Part shown: in pieces, positions 45,372 through 54,381 of the stretch | Numbering within the stretch: position 1 is the first letter of the stretch | How the letters are laid out: each line of letters begins with the position of its first letter | NCBI RefSeq assembly: GCF_000621745.1 | Contig: NZ_KK211336.1 | Coordinates: 84,876 to 148,875, forward strand | Source: Clostridium beijerinckii HUN142 | Lineage (GTDB): Bacteria; Bacillota; Clostridia; Clostridiales; Clostridiaceae | DNA: 64,000 nt | Reading direction: 5' to 3' | Made by a program: the position numbers and the translations under genes | Notes under the pieces: generated by a model | Seen by the model: only the letters and a program-made list of their open reading frames with translations | What the model was told of the DNA's origin: nothing | The model's database searches: none

Positions 45372-45411
45372 AAAGATAGTAGCTTTACTATGAAGCTGCT
45401 ATCTTTTTTAT
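45372..45411 (+). terminator. Terminator of the exporter/hydrolase operon
   Basis: AAAGATAGTAGCTT (45372-45385) pairs with AAGCTGCTATCTTT (45393-45406), one mismatch, then TTTTTA. Confidence 0.85.
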
Positions 45412-45531
45412 ATTCTATTAAAAAAATTTCCATTAAATTTATAATTATTAGTGAAGGATATATTAATAATATTTTTTAATTATGAAGATAATATAAAGTA
45501 GCAAAATAAATGTAGAAGTTAGAGGCTGATT

Positions 45532-46275
45532 ATGAAAAAAACATTATATGATTATAAAGATAAAATTAAAAAATTGCAAGTAAAAGAGAAATACAATAAG
45601 AATGAACTATTGATAAACGATTTCTTAATTGATAAGAAAGAAGATCTTGAAATATATTATTCGCCTCATAATGAATATATAAATTGTAATGCAAGAGTAT
45701 TTATAGTTGGTATAACTCCAGGTTTTCAACAAATGAGCACTGCAATTTCTGCTGCAAGAAGAGAATTAGAGAATTCTGATAATATTAAAGGAATTCAGTA
45801 TAAATGTAAGAAAGCAGGAAGATTTAGTGGGAGTCTTAGAAAAAATTTGATTGACATGCTAGATGAAATAGAGCTTAATAAGTGCCTAGAAATAGAGAGC
45901 TGTAATCAATTATTTGAAGAAAAAGATTACTTGCTGCATACAGTTTCACTAATACCTTATGCAGTTTTTCTAAAAGGAAAAAATTATTCAGGTCATACTC
46001 CAAAACTTATTAAAAGTGAATTTTTAATGAAATATGTTTATGAGAATTTCACTTATGAATTAAAAGCATTAAATAATTTGGATAAAATTCTTATAATACC
46101 ATTGGGTAGGTCAGTAGAAGAAGTATTATACAAGCTATGTGAAAATAAAATCATAAGCGAAAAGCAAATATTAAAAGGCTTTCCACATCCATCTGGGGCT
46201 AATGTAAATAGGTTAGTTCAACTAGAGGAAAATAAGGAGAAAATGATTAATACAGTAAGAAATAATTTTAATTAA
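45532..46275 (+). CDS. Uracil-DNA-glycosylase-superfamily-like protein
   Basis: The 247-residue protein has ARVFIVGITPGFQQM (about 53-67), matching the GxxPGxxQ water-activating loop of family 4/5 UDGs, and GFPHPSGANVNRL near 218, matching the DNA-intercalation HPS loop. Central strand DKILIIPLGRSVEE agrees. It lacks an obvious FeS cysteine set. The activity (base removal or other) is not proven, and the superfamily includes non-glycosylase members. It stands alone with its own ribosome site. It lies 5 kb from the deaminase-domain gene. Confidence 0.68.
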   Translation: MKKTLYDYKDKIKKLQVKEKYNKNELLINDFLIDKKEDLEIYYSPHNEYINCNARVFIVGITPGFQQMSTAISAARRELENSDNIKGIQYKCKKAGRFSGSLRKNLIDMLDEIELNKCLEIESCNQLFEEKDYLLHTVSLIPYAVFLKGKNYSGHTPKLIKSEFLMKYVYENFTYELKALNNLDKILIIPLGRSVEEVLYKLCENKIISEKQILKGFPHPSGANVNRLVQLEENKEKMINTVRNNFN

Positions 46276-46472
46276 AAAGAACAAAAATCAAATTAAAAGC
46301 ACATTATATATAAAATAAAGTCTAAAAGAGGGTTAAAGTGTATACCTTCTTTCTTTATATTTAAAACAAAATTTAAAGATTCTTAAGATTTTACTAAATA
46401 GATTTTAATATTTAAGATTTATACTAATTCTATAATTTAACTAAAAGAGAAGAATTCAAGGAGGCTTTTGAT

Positions 46473-47033
46473 ATGAAGCTAGTAAAATTTTTAATTGAAT
46501 ATTTTAAATCACCTAGAACCATAGGGGCTGTAGCACCTAGTTCAGAGAAACTTGCAGAGAAAATGGTAGGAGACATAGATTTTAAAAATTCTGAGGTTAT
46601 AATTGAGTACGGACCAGGGACAGGAGTTTTTACGGACAAGCTTGTAAAAAGAAAAAAGAAAGAGACATTATTAATGTTATTTGAATATAACGAAGAATTT
46701 TGCAAACAATTAGAAGAAAAATATAAAGGAGAAGATGATATTATAATAATAAATGATTCTGCTGAAAATGTAGACAAACATTTAGAAAAATATAATCTTA
46801 GCAGAGTAGATTATGTTGTATCAGGGTTGCCTTTTGCTAGTCTTCCTAAATCTGTTTCAAATAAAATTTTAAGACAAACTAGAAATATATTAAAAAGAAA
46901 TGGATTATTTATAACATTTCAATATACTCTCTTAAAAAAAGAATTTATTACTGGATATTTTAAAAAGATAAATATAGAAAGAGTTGTATTTAATTTCCCG
47001 CCAGCCTATGTTTTGAAATGTATAAATTCCTAG
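46473..47033 (+). CDS. SAM-dependent methyltransferase (phospholipid/rRNA-type)
   Basis: This 186-residue class-I methyltransferase has the SAM loop EYGPGTGVFTDKLV (about 45-58), acidic ribose-binding LLMLFEYNEEF and post-motif VSGLPFASLP. The N-terminal FLIEYFKSPRTIGAVAPSS is typical of PmtA-like phospholipid N-methyltransferases. The same group also includes proteins annotated as rRNA dimethylase-like, so the substrate is open. The ATG follows CAAGGAGGC. Monocistronic. Confidence 0.85.
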   Translation: MKLVKFLIEYFKSPRTIGAVAPSSEKLAEKMVGDIDFKNSEVIIEYGPGTGVFTDKLVKRKKKETLLMLFEYNEEFCKQLEEKYKGEDDIIIINDSAENVDKHLEKYNLSRVDYVVSGLPFASLPKSVSNKILRQTRNILKRNGLFITFQYTLLKKEFITGYFKKINIERVVFNFPPAYVLKCINS

Positions 47034-47116
47034 GAGAAAGAGGAGATTTATTTTGTATATTCAAGAAGAAATGAAATATCATACAATAATCTCATTTAGC
47101 TATATAAATATGAAAG

Positions 47117-47142
47117 AAGACTAGCAAATAAATGCTAGTCTT
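47117..47142 (+). terminator. Terminator of the methyltransferase gene
   Basis: AAGACTAGCA (47117-47126) pairs with TGCTAGTCTT (47133-47142), followed by GTTTTG. Confidence 0.8.
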
Positions 47143-47286
47143 GTTTTGATGAAATTTAGAATAAAAACATAGTAAAATTTAAAGATAGATTATTTTTATT
47201 ATATAGATATCCCAAATTTGGCGAGATATATACATAATTTCAGGTATTAGTTGTTTTATCTATTCGTAGAGACATATAAGAAAAGT

Positions 47287-48009
47287 TTAATCTACATTGA
47301 TGGAATTAAGAACTCTGAATCTATCATTGCATAAATCTATTCTAACTTTATTATTTTCAAAAACATTTTTAGAAATCTCTTTTGATATTGCTTTCATAGG
47401 TTCTACATAGCTTGTATCACTTTTATAGTCACCTTCTACAACAAGAGATAGAATATAAAGTGTATCTTGCTTATCAATCTTAACATCCACTTTGGAACTA
47501 GGAGTGAAGTATCCTTCTGAATTTAAATAATCTCCAAGTTTTTTCGCTTGGGATTCTGTTATCTTATTAGTATAAAATAAGTGATTTTCGCCATAATCAA
47601 GAGCATTTTTTGGTACGTAAATTGAGTATAGAATTGAAGCAGCAGACAATGAAAAAATCAAAAGTCCTATGATTATAGGAAATAAATACGAAGCACTTTG
47701 CCCGCCATTTTGAATATGTTCATTATACAGCTTTAACTGTGTAAACATAAGAATTATCCCTAAAGCTATATTAATACTGAAAAATATGATAGAAGTATTA
47801 ATTGATAATATAGGCAGCAGTGCAATAAGTGCTATAAGCACTAAGATGCTCGTTAAAAGAAATATCCACTTCTTTTTTTGACTTCCAGATCGTCCATAAT
47901 TCAAAGCACACATGATCCCAGCTGGTAGAAATGAGAAAAATACGGAAAATATAATAAATGATTTCGGATTCCACAGTTTTGTTGTAGGTAATTTATTAAC
48001 CTTTGTCAT
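47287..48009 (-). CDS. Membrane protein of unknown function
   Basis: The 240-residue protein has four hydrophobic helices in the first 130 residues (FIIFSVFFSFLPAGIMCALNY, IFLLTSILVLIALIALLPIL, IIFFSINIALGIILMF, YLFPIIIGLLIFSLSAASI). A soluble C-terminal domain of about 110 residues follows (ITESQAKKLGDYLNSEGYFT and onward). No family is recognised. The ATG follows AGGAGGCATTTTC. The soluble domain may face the outside and bind a ligand; this is inference. Confidence 0.72.
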   Translation of the reverse strand: MTKVNKLPTTKLWNPKSFIIFSVFFSFLPAGIMCALNYGRSGSQKKKWIFLLTSILVLIALIALLPILSINTSIIFFSINIALGIILMFTQLKLYNEHIQNGGQSASYLFPIIIGLLIFSLSAASILYSIYVPKNALDYGENHLFYTNKITESQAKKLGDYLNSEGYFTPSSKVDVKIDKQDTLYILSLVVEGDYKSDTSYVEPMKAISKEISKNVFENNKVRIDLCNDRFRVLNSINVD

Positions 48010-48236
48010 GAAAATGCCTCCTTAGAATTGTCTTTACAATAATTATATCATAAGTTTATGGAAGCAAAATATGTTAATTCCAGTTTATGTAATAATTTTG
48101 GTTTTGACTAGATAAACGTTTTTACATTAACTTAACAAAAATTATAAATACTTTTAATAAGATTATGTTATATTTCAACTATATTTACAAGAGCTACTAT
48201 AATAGCTAATTAGAAGAAATATGAGGAGATTATAAT

Positions 48237-50024
48237 ATGTTAAATTCATTAGTTAATAATTTAAATTATAATGAGGCAGAGGAGTTGGAAAATATATTAA
48301 ATAGCAAAAATATAACTACAGTTTATCAACCCATTGTTTCACTTTTATATGGAGAAATCATAGGGTATGAGGCATTAAGCAGAGGGCCAATAGACTCACC
48401 ATTGCAAAATCCGGATAAGTTATTTAACGCTGCTCAGGTTTATAATAAAACATGGGAGTTAGAACAACTATGTAGAATAAAAGCTATTAAAAGAGCTACA
48501 AATATTGAAAAAAATAAATATCTTTTTATAAATGTAGATCCTCATATTTTTAAAGACGAAAAATTTAAGAAAGGCTTTACTAAGGAATTTCTTGCAGAAC
48601 ATAACATGTCACCTGATTGTATAATATTTGAGATTACCGAAAAGACGTGTATAGAAGATTACAGAGGATTTAAACAGGCTCTCAGCAATTATGTAGACCA
48701 AGGGTATAAAATTGCAATTGATGATACTGGTTCAGGATATTCAGGGCTTAAGATGCTTAATGAAACAAAACCACATTACGTAAAAATTGATATGGATTTA
48801 ATTAGAGATATAAATGAAGATTCATTTAAACAATCATTAGTAGAATGCTTTGTTAAGCTATCTGAAGCAACAAATATGAAGCTTATTGCTGAAGGAATAG
48901 AAACAGAAGAAGAATTAAGAACATTAGTAAACTTAGGCGTCTATGCGGGACAAGGTTTCTTACTAAGTCGTCCGGCGGGAACTTTTTTAGATATACCTAA
49001 TCATATTAAGGATTTAATTATAAGGTGTAATAAATTTAAGGACAATGTGTATCATAACTATCAATCAAGCAGTATAGGCGAAATTGTTAGACATGATAGT
49101 CCATTTGGGCCTAAAACTTATTGTGGTGATATTAAAGAATATTTTGATTCTAACGATATTACTGGAGCCTGTATAGTAAACAATGATGTACCATTAGGTC
49201 TTATTATGAAACATACGTTAGACTCAGCTCTTGCTACAAAATATGGTGTTGCAATTTTTACAAAACGTCCTGTTTCTTTAGTTATGGATACAAATCCTTT
49301 AATTGTAGATTACAACACACCTGTAACAGAAGTTTCAAGGCTAGCAATGTGTAGGAAAACACAAAATATATATGATTATATTATCGTAACTAACAATAAT
49401 AAATATTATGGAATGGTTACAATAAGATCTTTGTTAAATTATACTACAATGTTAGAATGTAACTATGCGAGACAACTCAATCCACTTACTGAACTACCAG
49501 GTAATACCGCTATACAAAATACTATAATGAATATAATTAAAACAAAACGTAAATGTTGTATTCTTTATCTAGACCTAGATAATTTTAAAATTTATAATGA
49601 TACGTACGGATTTGAAAATGGAGATCGAATTCTTAAATATACCGCTCAATTAATACAATCTGAAATAAAATCACTTTTCCCTTATAATGGATTTATTGGA
49701 CATATAGGTGGAGATGATTTTGTTAGTATTTTAGAAAATCCAATTGAAGAATGTGAAGAAGTGTGTGAAAAAATTATAAAGAAATTTAATGATGGGATTT
49801 TGAATTTTTTTAATGAGAAAGATAGAGGTAATAGGTATATTACGGCTACAGACAGATATGGAAAGAATGGTATATTTCCACTTACTTCTCTTTCAATTGC
49901 AGGAATTTATGGTGAGCTTAATAATTGCTCGAATTCACAAGAAGTGGGAGTTGCTGTAGCGGCAATAAAAAAAGAAGTTAAATGTGTTCTTGGAAGCTGT
50001 TATTCAATCAAACAAGTTAATTGA
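48237..50024 (+). CDS. EAL-CBS-GGDEF protein (c-di-GMP metabolism)
   Basis: The 595-residue cytosolic protein has an EAL domain first (about 15-260, with YEALSRGP and the active-site loop AIDDTGSGYSGL). A CBS pair lies in the middle (about 285-410) and a GGDEF-type domain at the end (about 425-590). The GGDEF motif is GGDDF, with Asp in place of Glu, which usually weakens or abolishes cyclase activity. The EAL half keeps its metal residues, so it is most likely a phosphodiesterase tuned by the CBS/GGDEF part. This order matches a known Firmicutes class. No membrane segment. Confidence 0.88.
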   Translation: MLNSLVNNLNYNEAEELENILNSKNITTVYQPIVSLLYGEIIGYEALSRGPIDSPLQNPDKLFNAAQVYNKTWELEQLCRIKAIKRATNIEKNKYLFINVDPHIFKDEKFKKGFTKEFLAEHNMSPDCIIFEITEKTCIEDYRGFKQALSNYVDQGYKIAIDDTGSGYSGLKMLNETKPHYVKIDMDLIRDINEDSFKQSLVECFVKLSEATNMKLIAEGIETEEELRTLVNLGVYAGQGFLLSRPAGTFLDIPNHIKDLIIRCNKFKDNVYHNYQSSSIGEIVRHDSPFGPKTYCGDIKEYFDSNDITGACIVNNDVPLGLIMKHTLDSALATKYGVAIFTKRPVSLVMDTNPLIVDYNTPVTEVSRLAMCRKTQNIYDYIIVTNNNKYYGMVTIRSLLNYTTMLECNYARQLNPLTELPGNTAIQNTIMNIIKTKRKCCILYLDLDNFKIYNDTYGFENGDRILKYTAQLIQSEIKSLFPYNGFIGHIGGDDFVSILENPIEECEEVCEKIIKKFNDGILNFFNEKDRGNRYITATDRYGKNGIFPLTSLSIAGIYGELNNCSNSQEVGVAVAAIKKEVKCVLGSCYSIKQVN

Positions 50025-50212
50025 AATTAAATTATTACCTTAATAAAAATAGAGTTAATTTTTGAGTGGATTATTAGTTATTTAGTGAATTGACAATCCG
50101 TTAGAATACAATACTAAAAAAATTTAGAAGCAGAAGGTATGATTTTATCAGCAAATAAAAAATAAGAAAAGTAGTAATGAATATTGCTGAAGTAGGAAAG
50201 TGTATAATAATA

Positions 50213-50246
50213 AAAAATGCTTAGTACAGAAAGACTAAGCATTTTT
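50213..50246. terminator. Bidirectional terminator
   Basis: AAAAATGCTTAGT (50213-50225) pairs exactly with its inverse at 50234-50246 over 8 bases. It lies between convergent genes. Confidence 0.85.
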
Positions 50247-50284
50247 ATTCTTTTAGAAAATTATAATTCAGTAATTTAAGCTAA

Positions 50285-51616
50285 TTAATCTCGCCAAATA
50301 TGCAATAAAGAATTTCGTGGGCCTTTTGCAAATACATCGGTTCTATTAGAGCCCCAAGAAACAGCTGCAGGATCTAAAGTAAAGGAACCGCCTATTGTTT
50401 GCCAATCGCTCCAACGCGAACCATTCCATGTTTTTGTGATTAGTTGATTGCTTTGATTTCGCGCAAATACCTCTAGTCTATTAGAAGCCCGTGAGGATAC
50501 AGAAGGAGCAGATGCCAAATTTCCGCCAAGGTCTTCGAAATCATTCCAACGAGAGCCATCCCACCATTTATGGTATAGACGATTACCCTGACCACGGACA
50601 AATACATCTATTCTATTATTTCCCCAAGAAACAGCTGCTGGGCCAGAAGTTAGAACTCCACCAAGGTTTTCGAAGTCACTCCAACGAGAGCCATCCCACC
50701 ATTTGTGATAAAGAGCGTTATCTGTTCCACGAACAAATGTATCTATTCTGTTTGCTGCCCAAGAAGAAGCGGCAGGTGCAGATGTTAAAACTCCACCAAG
50801 GTCTTCGAAGTCGCTCCAACGAGAGCCATCCCACCACTTATGGTACATTGCGTTATTTGAACCTTTACCAAATACATCTATTCTATTATTTCCCCAAGAA
50901 ACAGCCGCTGGACCAGAAGTTAGAACACCACCAAGGTTTTCAAAATCACTCCAGCGAGAGCCGTCCCACCATTTGTGGTAAAGAGCATTATTAGATCCAG
51001 TTACAAATACATCAAGCCTGTTTGCTGACCAAGAAGAAACCCAAGGGGAATATTTTAAAACTCCGCCAAGATCCTCCCATTTACTCCAACCGCTGCTAGG
51101 TGATGGAGTAGGATTTGGACCAGGAGCTGGTGAAGGATTAATGTTTCTAAGAGTAAATTCAATTATAGATCTAAAAGTGAGATTAACAACGTTATTAGGA
51201 ACACCTAGAGAACGAAGAGAAAGAAAAATTGAATTGTTTCTTCTCCTAAAGTCATTAAAAATTCTATTTACACTTTGATTTATATTTCCAGGATATGTTT
51301 GAGCATTATCTAAAGTGAAAGCAATAGCGGTTCTAAAATAGTTATCGCCAACCCCTTGGAGTAGTGAGAAAAACTGAGGCATTTGAGTACGCATTAATCT
51401 TAATATTCTAGTAACTTCTTGGTCAGAAGCTCTATGAGAATCTGAGTAAATTTCTCTAGTATATAAGTTTGAATCTTGAAATTCATAAGAATCCTCGTAG
51501 CTATCAAATCTTGACATTTGATCATTATCGCTGAAATTTTTCATTTGTTCATCAAAAAATGGACAAATATTTTTCTGCATACAATACGGACAGTAAAAAA
51601 AATCATCATTATACAT
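50285..51616 (-). CDS. Six-blade repeat protein (PLL/DUF346-like lectin)
   Basis: This 443-residue protein has an N-terminal region with YCPYCMQKNICPFF and a helical part (about 60-165). A short Pro/Ser linker follows (NPSPAPGPNPTPSPSSG), then six 45-residue repeats (about 182-443) with WSDFENLGGVL, RIDVFVRG and LYHKWWDGSR cores. Such repeats form a beta-propeller that binds sugars in PLL-type lectins; DUF346 proteins share the pattern. There is no signal peptide, so it is cytosolic or spore-associated unless secreted in another way. The ATG follows CAAGGAGAT. Confidence 0.85.
   Translation of the reverse strand: MYNDDFFYCPYCMQKNICPFFDEQMKNFSDNDQMSRFDSYEDSYEFQDSNLYTREIYSDSHRASDQEVTRILRLMRTQMPQFFSLLQGVGDNYFRTAIAFTLDNAQTYPGNINQSVNRIFNDFRRRNNSIFLSLRSLGVPNNVVNLTFRSIIEFTLRNINPSPAPGPNPTPSPSSGWSKWEDLGGVLKYSPWVSSWSANRLDVFVTGSNNALYHKWWDGSRWSDFENLGGVLTSGPAAVSWGNNRIDVFGKGSNNAMYHKWWDGSRWSDFEDLGGVLTSAPAASSWAANRIDTFVRGTDNALYHKWWDGSRWSDFENLGGVLTSGPAAVSWGNNRIDVFVRGQGNRLYHKWWDGSRWNDFEDLGGNLASAPSVSSRASNRLEVFARNQSNQLITKTWNGSRWSDWQTIGGSFTLDPAAVSWGSNRTDVFAKGPRNSLLHIWRD
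50288..51073 (-). repeat. Six 135-bp (45-residue) tandem repeats with a 270-bp super-period
   Basis: Repeats 2, 4 and 6 carry AAVSWGxNRxDVF; repeats 1, 3 and 5 carry a VSS/ASS...NRL/I version. Units are therefore more alike two apart than next to each other, which means a 90-residue pair was duplicated. Confidence 0.85.
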
Positions 51617-51752
51617 TGAGAATCTCCTTGTATTTTTGTTATGGCATTAAAGCCTGTCTCATTCATTTTATGATTACGGTTTAGGTATGTTACAGAGATA
51701 GTAAATTTAATATATATGTTGCAATTGAGTTTCTATATTTAAAAAAATAATA

Positions 51753-51845
51753 GATCTTGAGCAAGAGCTTAAAGACAGTAATGAAAAGCTTCAAGTTGTT
51801 TTGAAGAATTTGAATTATCAGATGAAAATAGAAAATATCATGTGA
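51753..51845 (+). pseudogene. Coiled-coil gene fragment in an otherwise empty gap
   Basis: A 30-codon open stretch, DLEQELKDSNEKLQVVLKNL and ten more residues before a TGA, has clear coiled-coil heptads like the linkers of sensor kinases or diguanylate cyclases. It has no start codon or ribosome site. It appears to be the leftover of a lost signalling gene in the 387-base gap between 51617 and 52003. Confidence 0.4.
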
Positions 51846-51933
51846 ATTGATATATATGGAAGTAATAATAAATATAAGGAAACTAATTTCTAAGAGTTAA
51901 GACTTATTATTTTTAAAATAAAATTATATTATC

Positions 51934-51984
51934 TTGACAAATTTAAAAAGTAAAATTAAAATAATATATGTTAGAAATCTAACA
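51934..51984 (+). promoter_or_regulatory. MarR-gene promoter with operator over the start site
   Basis: TTGACA (51934-51939), 17 bases, TAAAAT (51957-51962). The palindrome TGTTAGAAATCTAACA (51969-51984) begins right at the expected transcription start. A near-copy lies at 52617-52630, before the exporter genes. Confidence 0.7.
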
Positions 51985-52003
51985 AACTGATAGGAGTATA
52001 AGC

Positions 52004-52435
52004 ATGAATAAAGAGGTACATATTGGGAAAAAATTGAGTATGCTGTCTAAGAGAATACATAGAAGAATAGATAAAGAAGCCTCACAATATGGTGTGACTG
52101 GAGTTCAAGCTAGGATTCTTGGATTCATATATCATAAATCAGATAAAAAAGACATTTTTCAGAAAGACATAGAAGAAGAACTTGATATTAGACGTTCCTC
52201 AGTGACAAGCGTACTTCAATTAATGGAGAAGAACGGGCATATTAAGAGAATAAGTGTATTAGAAGATGCACGTCTAAAAAAAATAGTACTAACAGAAAAG
52301 GGAATGGAAATTCAAAGAAATGTATATGAGTTTATCCTTAGAATTGAAAAATCTTTAAGAGATGAGTTAAATGAGGATGAATTTAATATATTAGTTTCTT
52401 TAATTGATAGATTAGCTAAGAAAATTGCAGATTAA
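52004..52435 (+). CDS. MarR-family repressor of the downstream ABC exporter
   Basis: This 143-residue winged-helix protein has the MarR core ITGVQARILGFIYH-like (GVTGVQARILGFIYH), DIEEELDIRRSSVTSVLQLM and the wing ISVLEDARLKKIVLTEKG. It binds paired TTAG/CTAA half-sites. The same palindrome occurs before this gene and before the exporter operon, so it represses both until a drug or other ligand releases it. The ATG follows TAGGAGT. Confidence 0.92.
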   Translation: MNKEVHIGKKLSMLSKRIHRRIDKEASQYGVTGVQARILGFIYHKSDKKDIFQKDIEEELDIRRSSVTSVLQLMEKNGHIKRISVLEDARLKKIVLTEKGMEIQRNVYEFILRIEKSLRDELNEDEFNILVSLIDRLAKKIAD

Positions 52436-52447
52436 AGCACATTCAAA

Positions 52448-52580
52448 AAATAACAAGTACATTTGCCAGCCTATTTTCCATCATACTACGTTGGCAAATT
52501 GACCTAATAGGCCCACTATGAGGGCAATTTGTCTCCTTGCCTGATGAAAAATATCCATGGCAATTTTGGACTTGTTATTT
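52448..52580. repeat. Palindromic 133-bp element: candidate MITE or folded leader RNA
   Basis: An outer stem (AAATAACAAGT, 52448-52458, with ACTTGTTATTT, 52570-52580) encloses three inner arms: ATTTGCCA/TGGCAAAT (52461-52468/52492-52499), CAAATTG/CAATTTG (52495-52501/52525-52531) around GCCC/GGGC, and TTGCC/GGCAA (52537-52541/52559-52563). The first TTGCCA could instead pair with TGGCAA at 52558. Ends are imperfect terminal inverted repeats. It is clearly richer in GC than its flanks and lies between marR and the ABC genes. Confidence 0.55.
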
Positions 52581-52616
52581 ATTTTCATGTGCTATGCAAT
52601 TTTTTTTGAGCTATTA

Positions 52617-52630
52617 GTTAGAAACCTAAC
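52617..52630. promoter_or_regulatory. Second MarR operator, before the exporter genes
   Basis: GTTAGAAACCTAAC differs from the core of the first site (GTTAGAAATCTAAC) at one base. It lies 17 bases before the exporter ATG, next to its AAGGAGG site. Confidence 0.7.
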
Positions 52631-52647
52631 AAAGAAGGAGGAAAATT

Positions 52648-54381
52648 ATGATAAAAAGATTAGCAGGTTTTGTAGCAGAATTTAAAAGAGATAGTATTCT
52701 AACTCCATTATATGTTGCATTAGAAGTAGTTATGGAAACAATTATTCCGCTTTTAATGGCATGGATTATTGATAATGGGGTAGGAAAAGGTAATGTGAAA
52801 TATGTAAGTATTGTTGGTGGGGCAATGATAATAACATCATTCTTATCTCTAACTTTTGGTGTTTTGGGTGGTGTACATGCAGCTAAAGCTTCATCGGGGT
52901 TTGCTAGAAATTTAAGAAAGGGAATGTATTATAATATACAAAATTTTTCCTTTTCAAATATAGATAAATACTCTACAGCTGGACTTGTAACAAGATTGAC
53001 TACAGATGTAACAAATGTTCAAAATGCATTCCAAATGATAATAAGAATGGCTGTAAGAGCCCCATTTATGCTTATATCCGCTACAACAATGTGTTTTTAT
53101 ATTAATGCAAAATTATCTATGATATTTATAGGTGCTATAGTTTTTCTTGGAGTTATATTATATTTCATTATGACTACAGTGCATCCATATTTTGTTGAAG
53201 TTTTTAAAAAGTATGATGATTTGAATGCCAGTGTACAAGAAAATTTAACTGGAATTAGAGCAGTAAAGGCTTATGTAAGAGAAGAGCATGAAACAAGCAA
53301 GTTTTATAAAGCTTCTAAAACTTTATACAAATATTTTATAAGAGCTGAAAAACTGATCATAGTTAATGCTCCAGCAATGCAATTTACAGTTTATACATGT
53401 ATTTTGCTTTTATCTTGGCTTGGTGCAAAAATGATTGTTTCAAATACTATGTCAACTGGAGAATTGATGAGTTTATTTACTTATACTCTTAATATATTAA
53501 TGAGTTTAATGTTCCTTTCGATGGTATTTGTAATGGTAATTATGTCTAAATCATCAGCTGAAAGAATTACAGAAGTTTTAAATGAAAAAAGTGATTTGGC
53601 AAATGATGAAAATCCAGTTTATGAAGTAAAAGATGGATCTATAACTTTTAATAATGTTGGCTTTTCCTATAATAAAAATAAGGACAACCTCGTTTTAGAA
53701 AATATCAATTTGAAAATTAATTCTGGTGAGACTATTGGAATTATAGGAGGTACAGGAAGTTCGAAAACTACTCTTGTTCAGCTTATTCCAAGATTGTATG
53801 ATGCTACAAATGGTAGTGTTGAGGTCGGAGGAGTTGATGTTCGAAAATATGATATAGAAACACTTAGAGATGAGGTTTCTATGGTATTACAAAAGAATGT
53901 TTTATTTTCTGGAACAATAAAAGAGAATTTAAGATGGGGAAATAAAGATGCCTCTGATGAAGAGTTAATAGATGCATGTAAACAAGCACAAGCAGATGAA
54001 TTTATAGAAAGTCTTCCAAATAAGTATGACACTTTCATAGAACAAGGCGGAACAAATGTATCTGGGGGGCAAAAGCAAAGATTATGTATTGCAAGGGCAC
54101 TACTTAAGAAGCCTAAAATATTAATTTTAGATGATTCAACAAGTGCAGTAGATACTAAAACTGATGCTTTAATTAGGAAAGCATTTAAAGAAACAATACC
54201 AAATACTACAAAGATAATTATTGCTCAGCGTATTTCTTCAGTTCAAGATGCAGATAAAATTGTTGTATTAAATGATGGAAAAATAGATGGATTTGGAACT
54301 CATGAAGAATTACTAAAATCAAATGAAATATATAGTGAAGTTTACGAATCTCAAATGAAAGGGGCGAGCGACAATGAGTAA
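52648..54381 (+). CDS. Heterodimeric ABC exporter half-transporter, degenerate-site subunit
   Basis: The 577-residue protein has six helices and an ATPase domain: Walker A GGTGSSKTT (Ser for the third Gly), signature VSGGQKQR, Walker B ILILDDSTSAVD with Asp in place of the catalytic Glu, and switch His replaced by Gln (IAQRISSV). These changes mark the non-hydrolysing half of an asymmetric exporter. It overlaps its partner by 8 bases. A MarR-operator copy and AAGGAGGAAA lie just upstream. Confidence 0.92.
   Translation: MIKRLAGFVAEFKRDSILTPLYVALEVVMETIIPLLMAWIIDNGVGKGNVKYVSIVGGAMIITSFLSLTFGVLGGVHAAKASSGFARNLRKGMYYNIQNFSFSNIDKYSTAGLVTRLTTDVTNVQNAFQMIIRMAVRAPFMLISATTMCFYINAKLSMIFIGAIVFLGVILYFIMTTVHPYFVEVFKKYDDLNASVQENLTGIRAVKAYVREEHETSKFYKASKTLYKYFIRAEKLIIVNAPAMQFTVYTCILLLSWLGAKMIVSNTMSTGELMSLFTYTLNILMSLMFLSMVFVMVIMSKSSAERITEVLNEKSDLANDENPVYEVKDGSITFNNVGFSYNKNKDNLVLENINLKINSGETIGIIGGTGSSKTTLVQLIPRLYDATNGSVEVGGVDVRKYDIETLRDEVSMVLQKNVLFSGTIKENLRWGNKDASDEELIDACKQAQADEFIESLPNKYDTFIEQGGTNVSGGQKQRLCIARALLKKPKILILDDSTSAVDTKTDALIRKAFKETIPNTTKIIIAQRISSVQDADKIVVLNDGKIDGFGTHEELLKSNEIYSEVYESQMKGASDNE

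Noticed and set aside
50491-50994. 167-codon plus-strand ORF inside the repeat protein gene
   Set aside because: It is the antisense shadow of the 135-bp tandem repeats; its apparent protein repeats come only from the repeats on the other strand.
50288-51073. CRISPR-like array
   Set aside because: The repeats are 135-bp coding units without unique spacers; they encode propeller blades.
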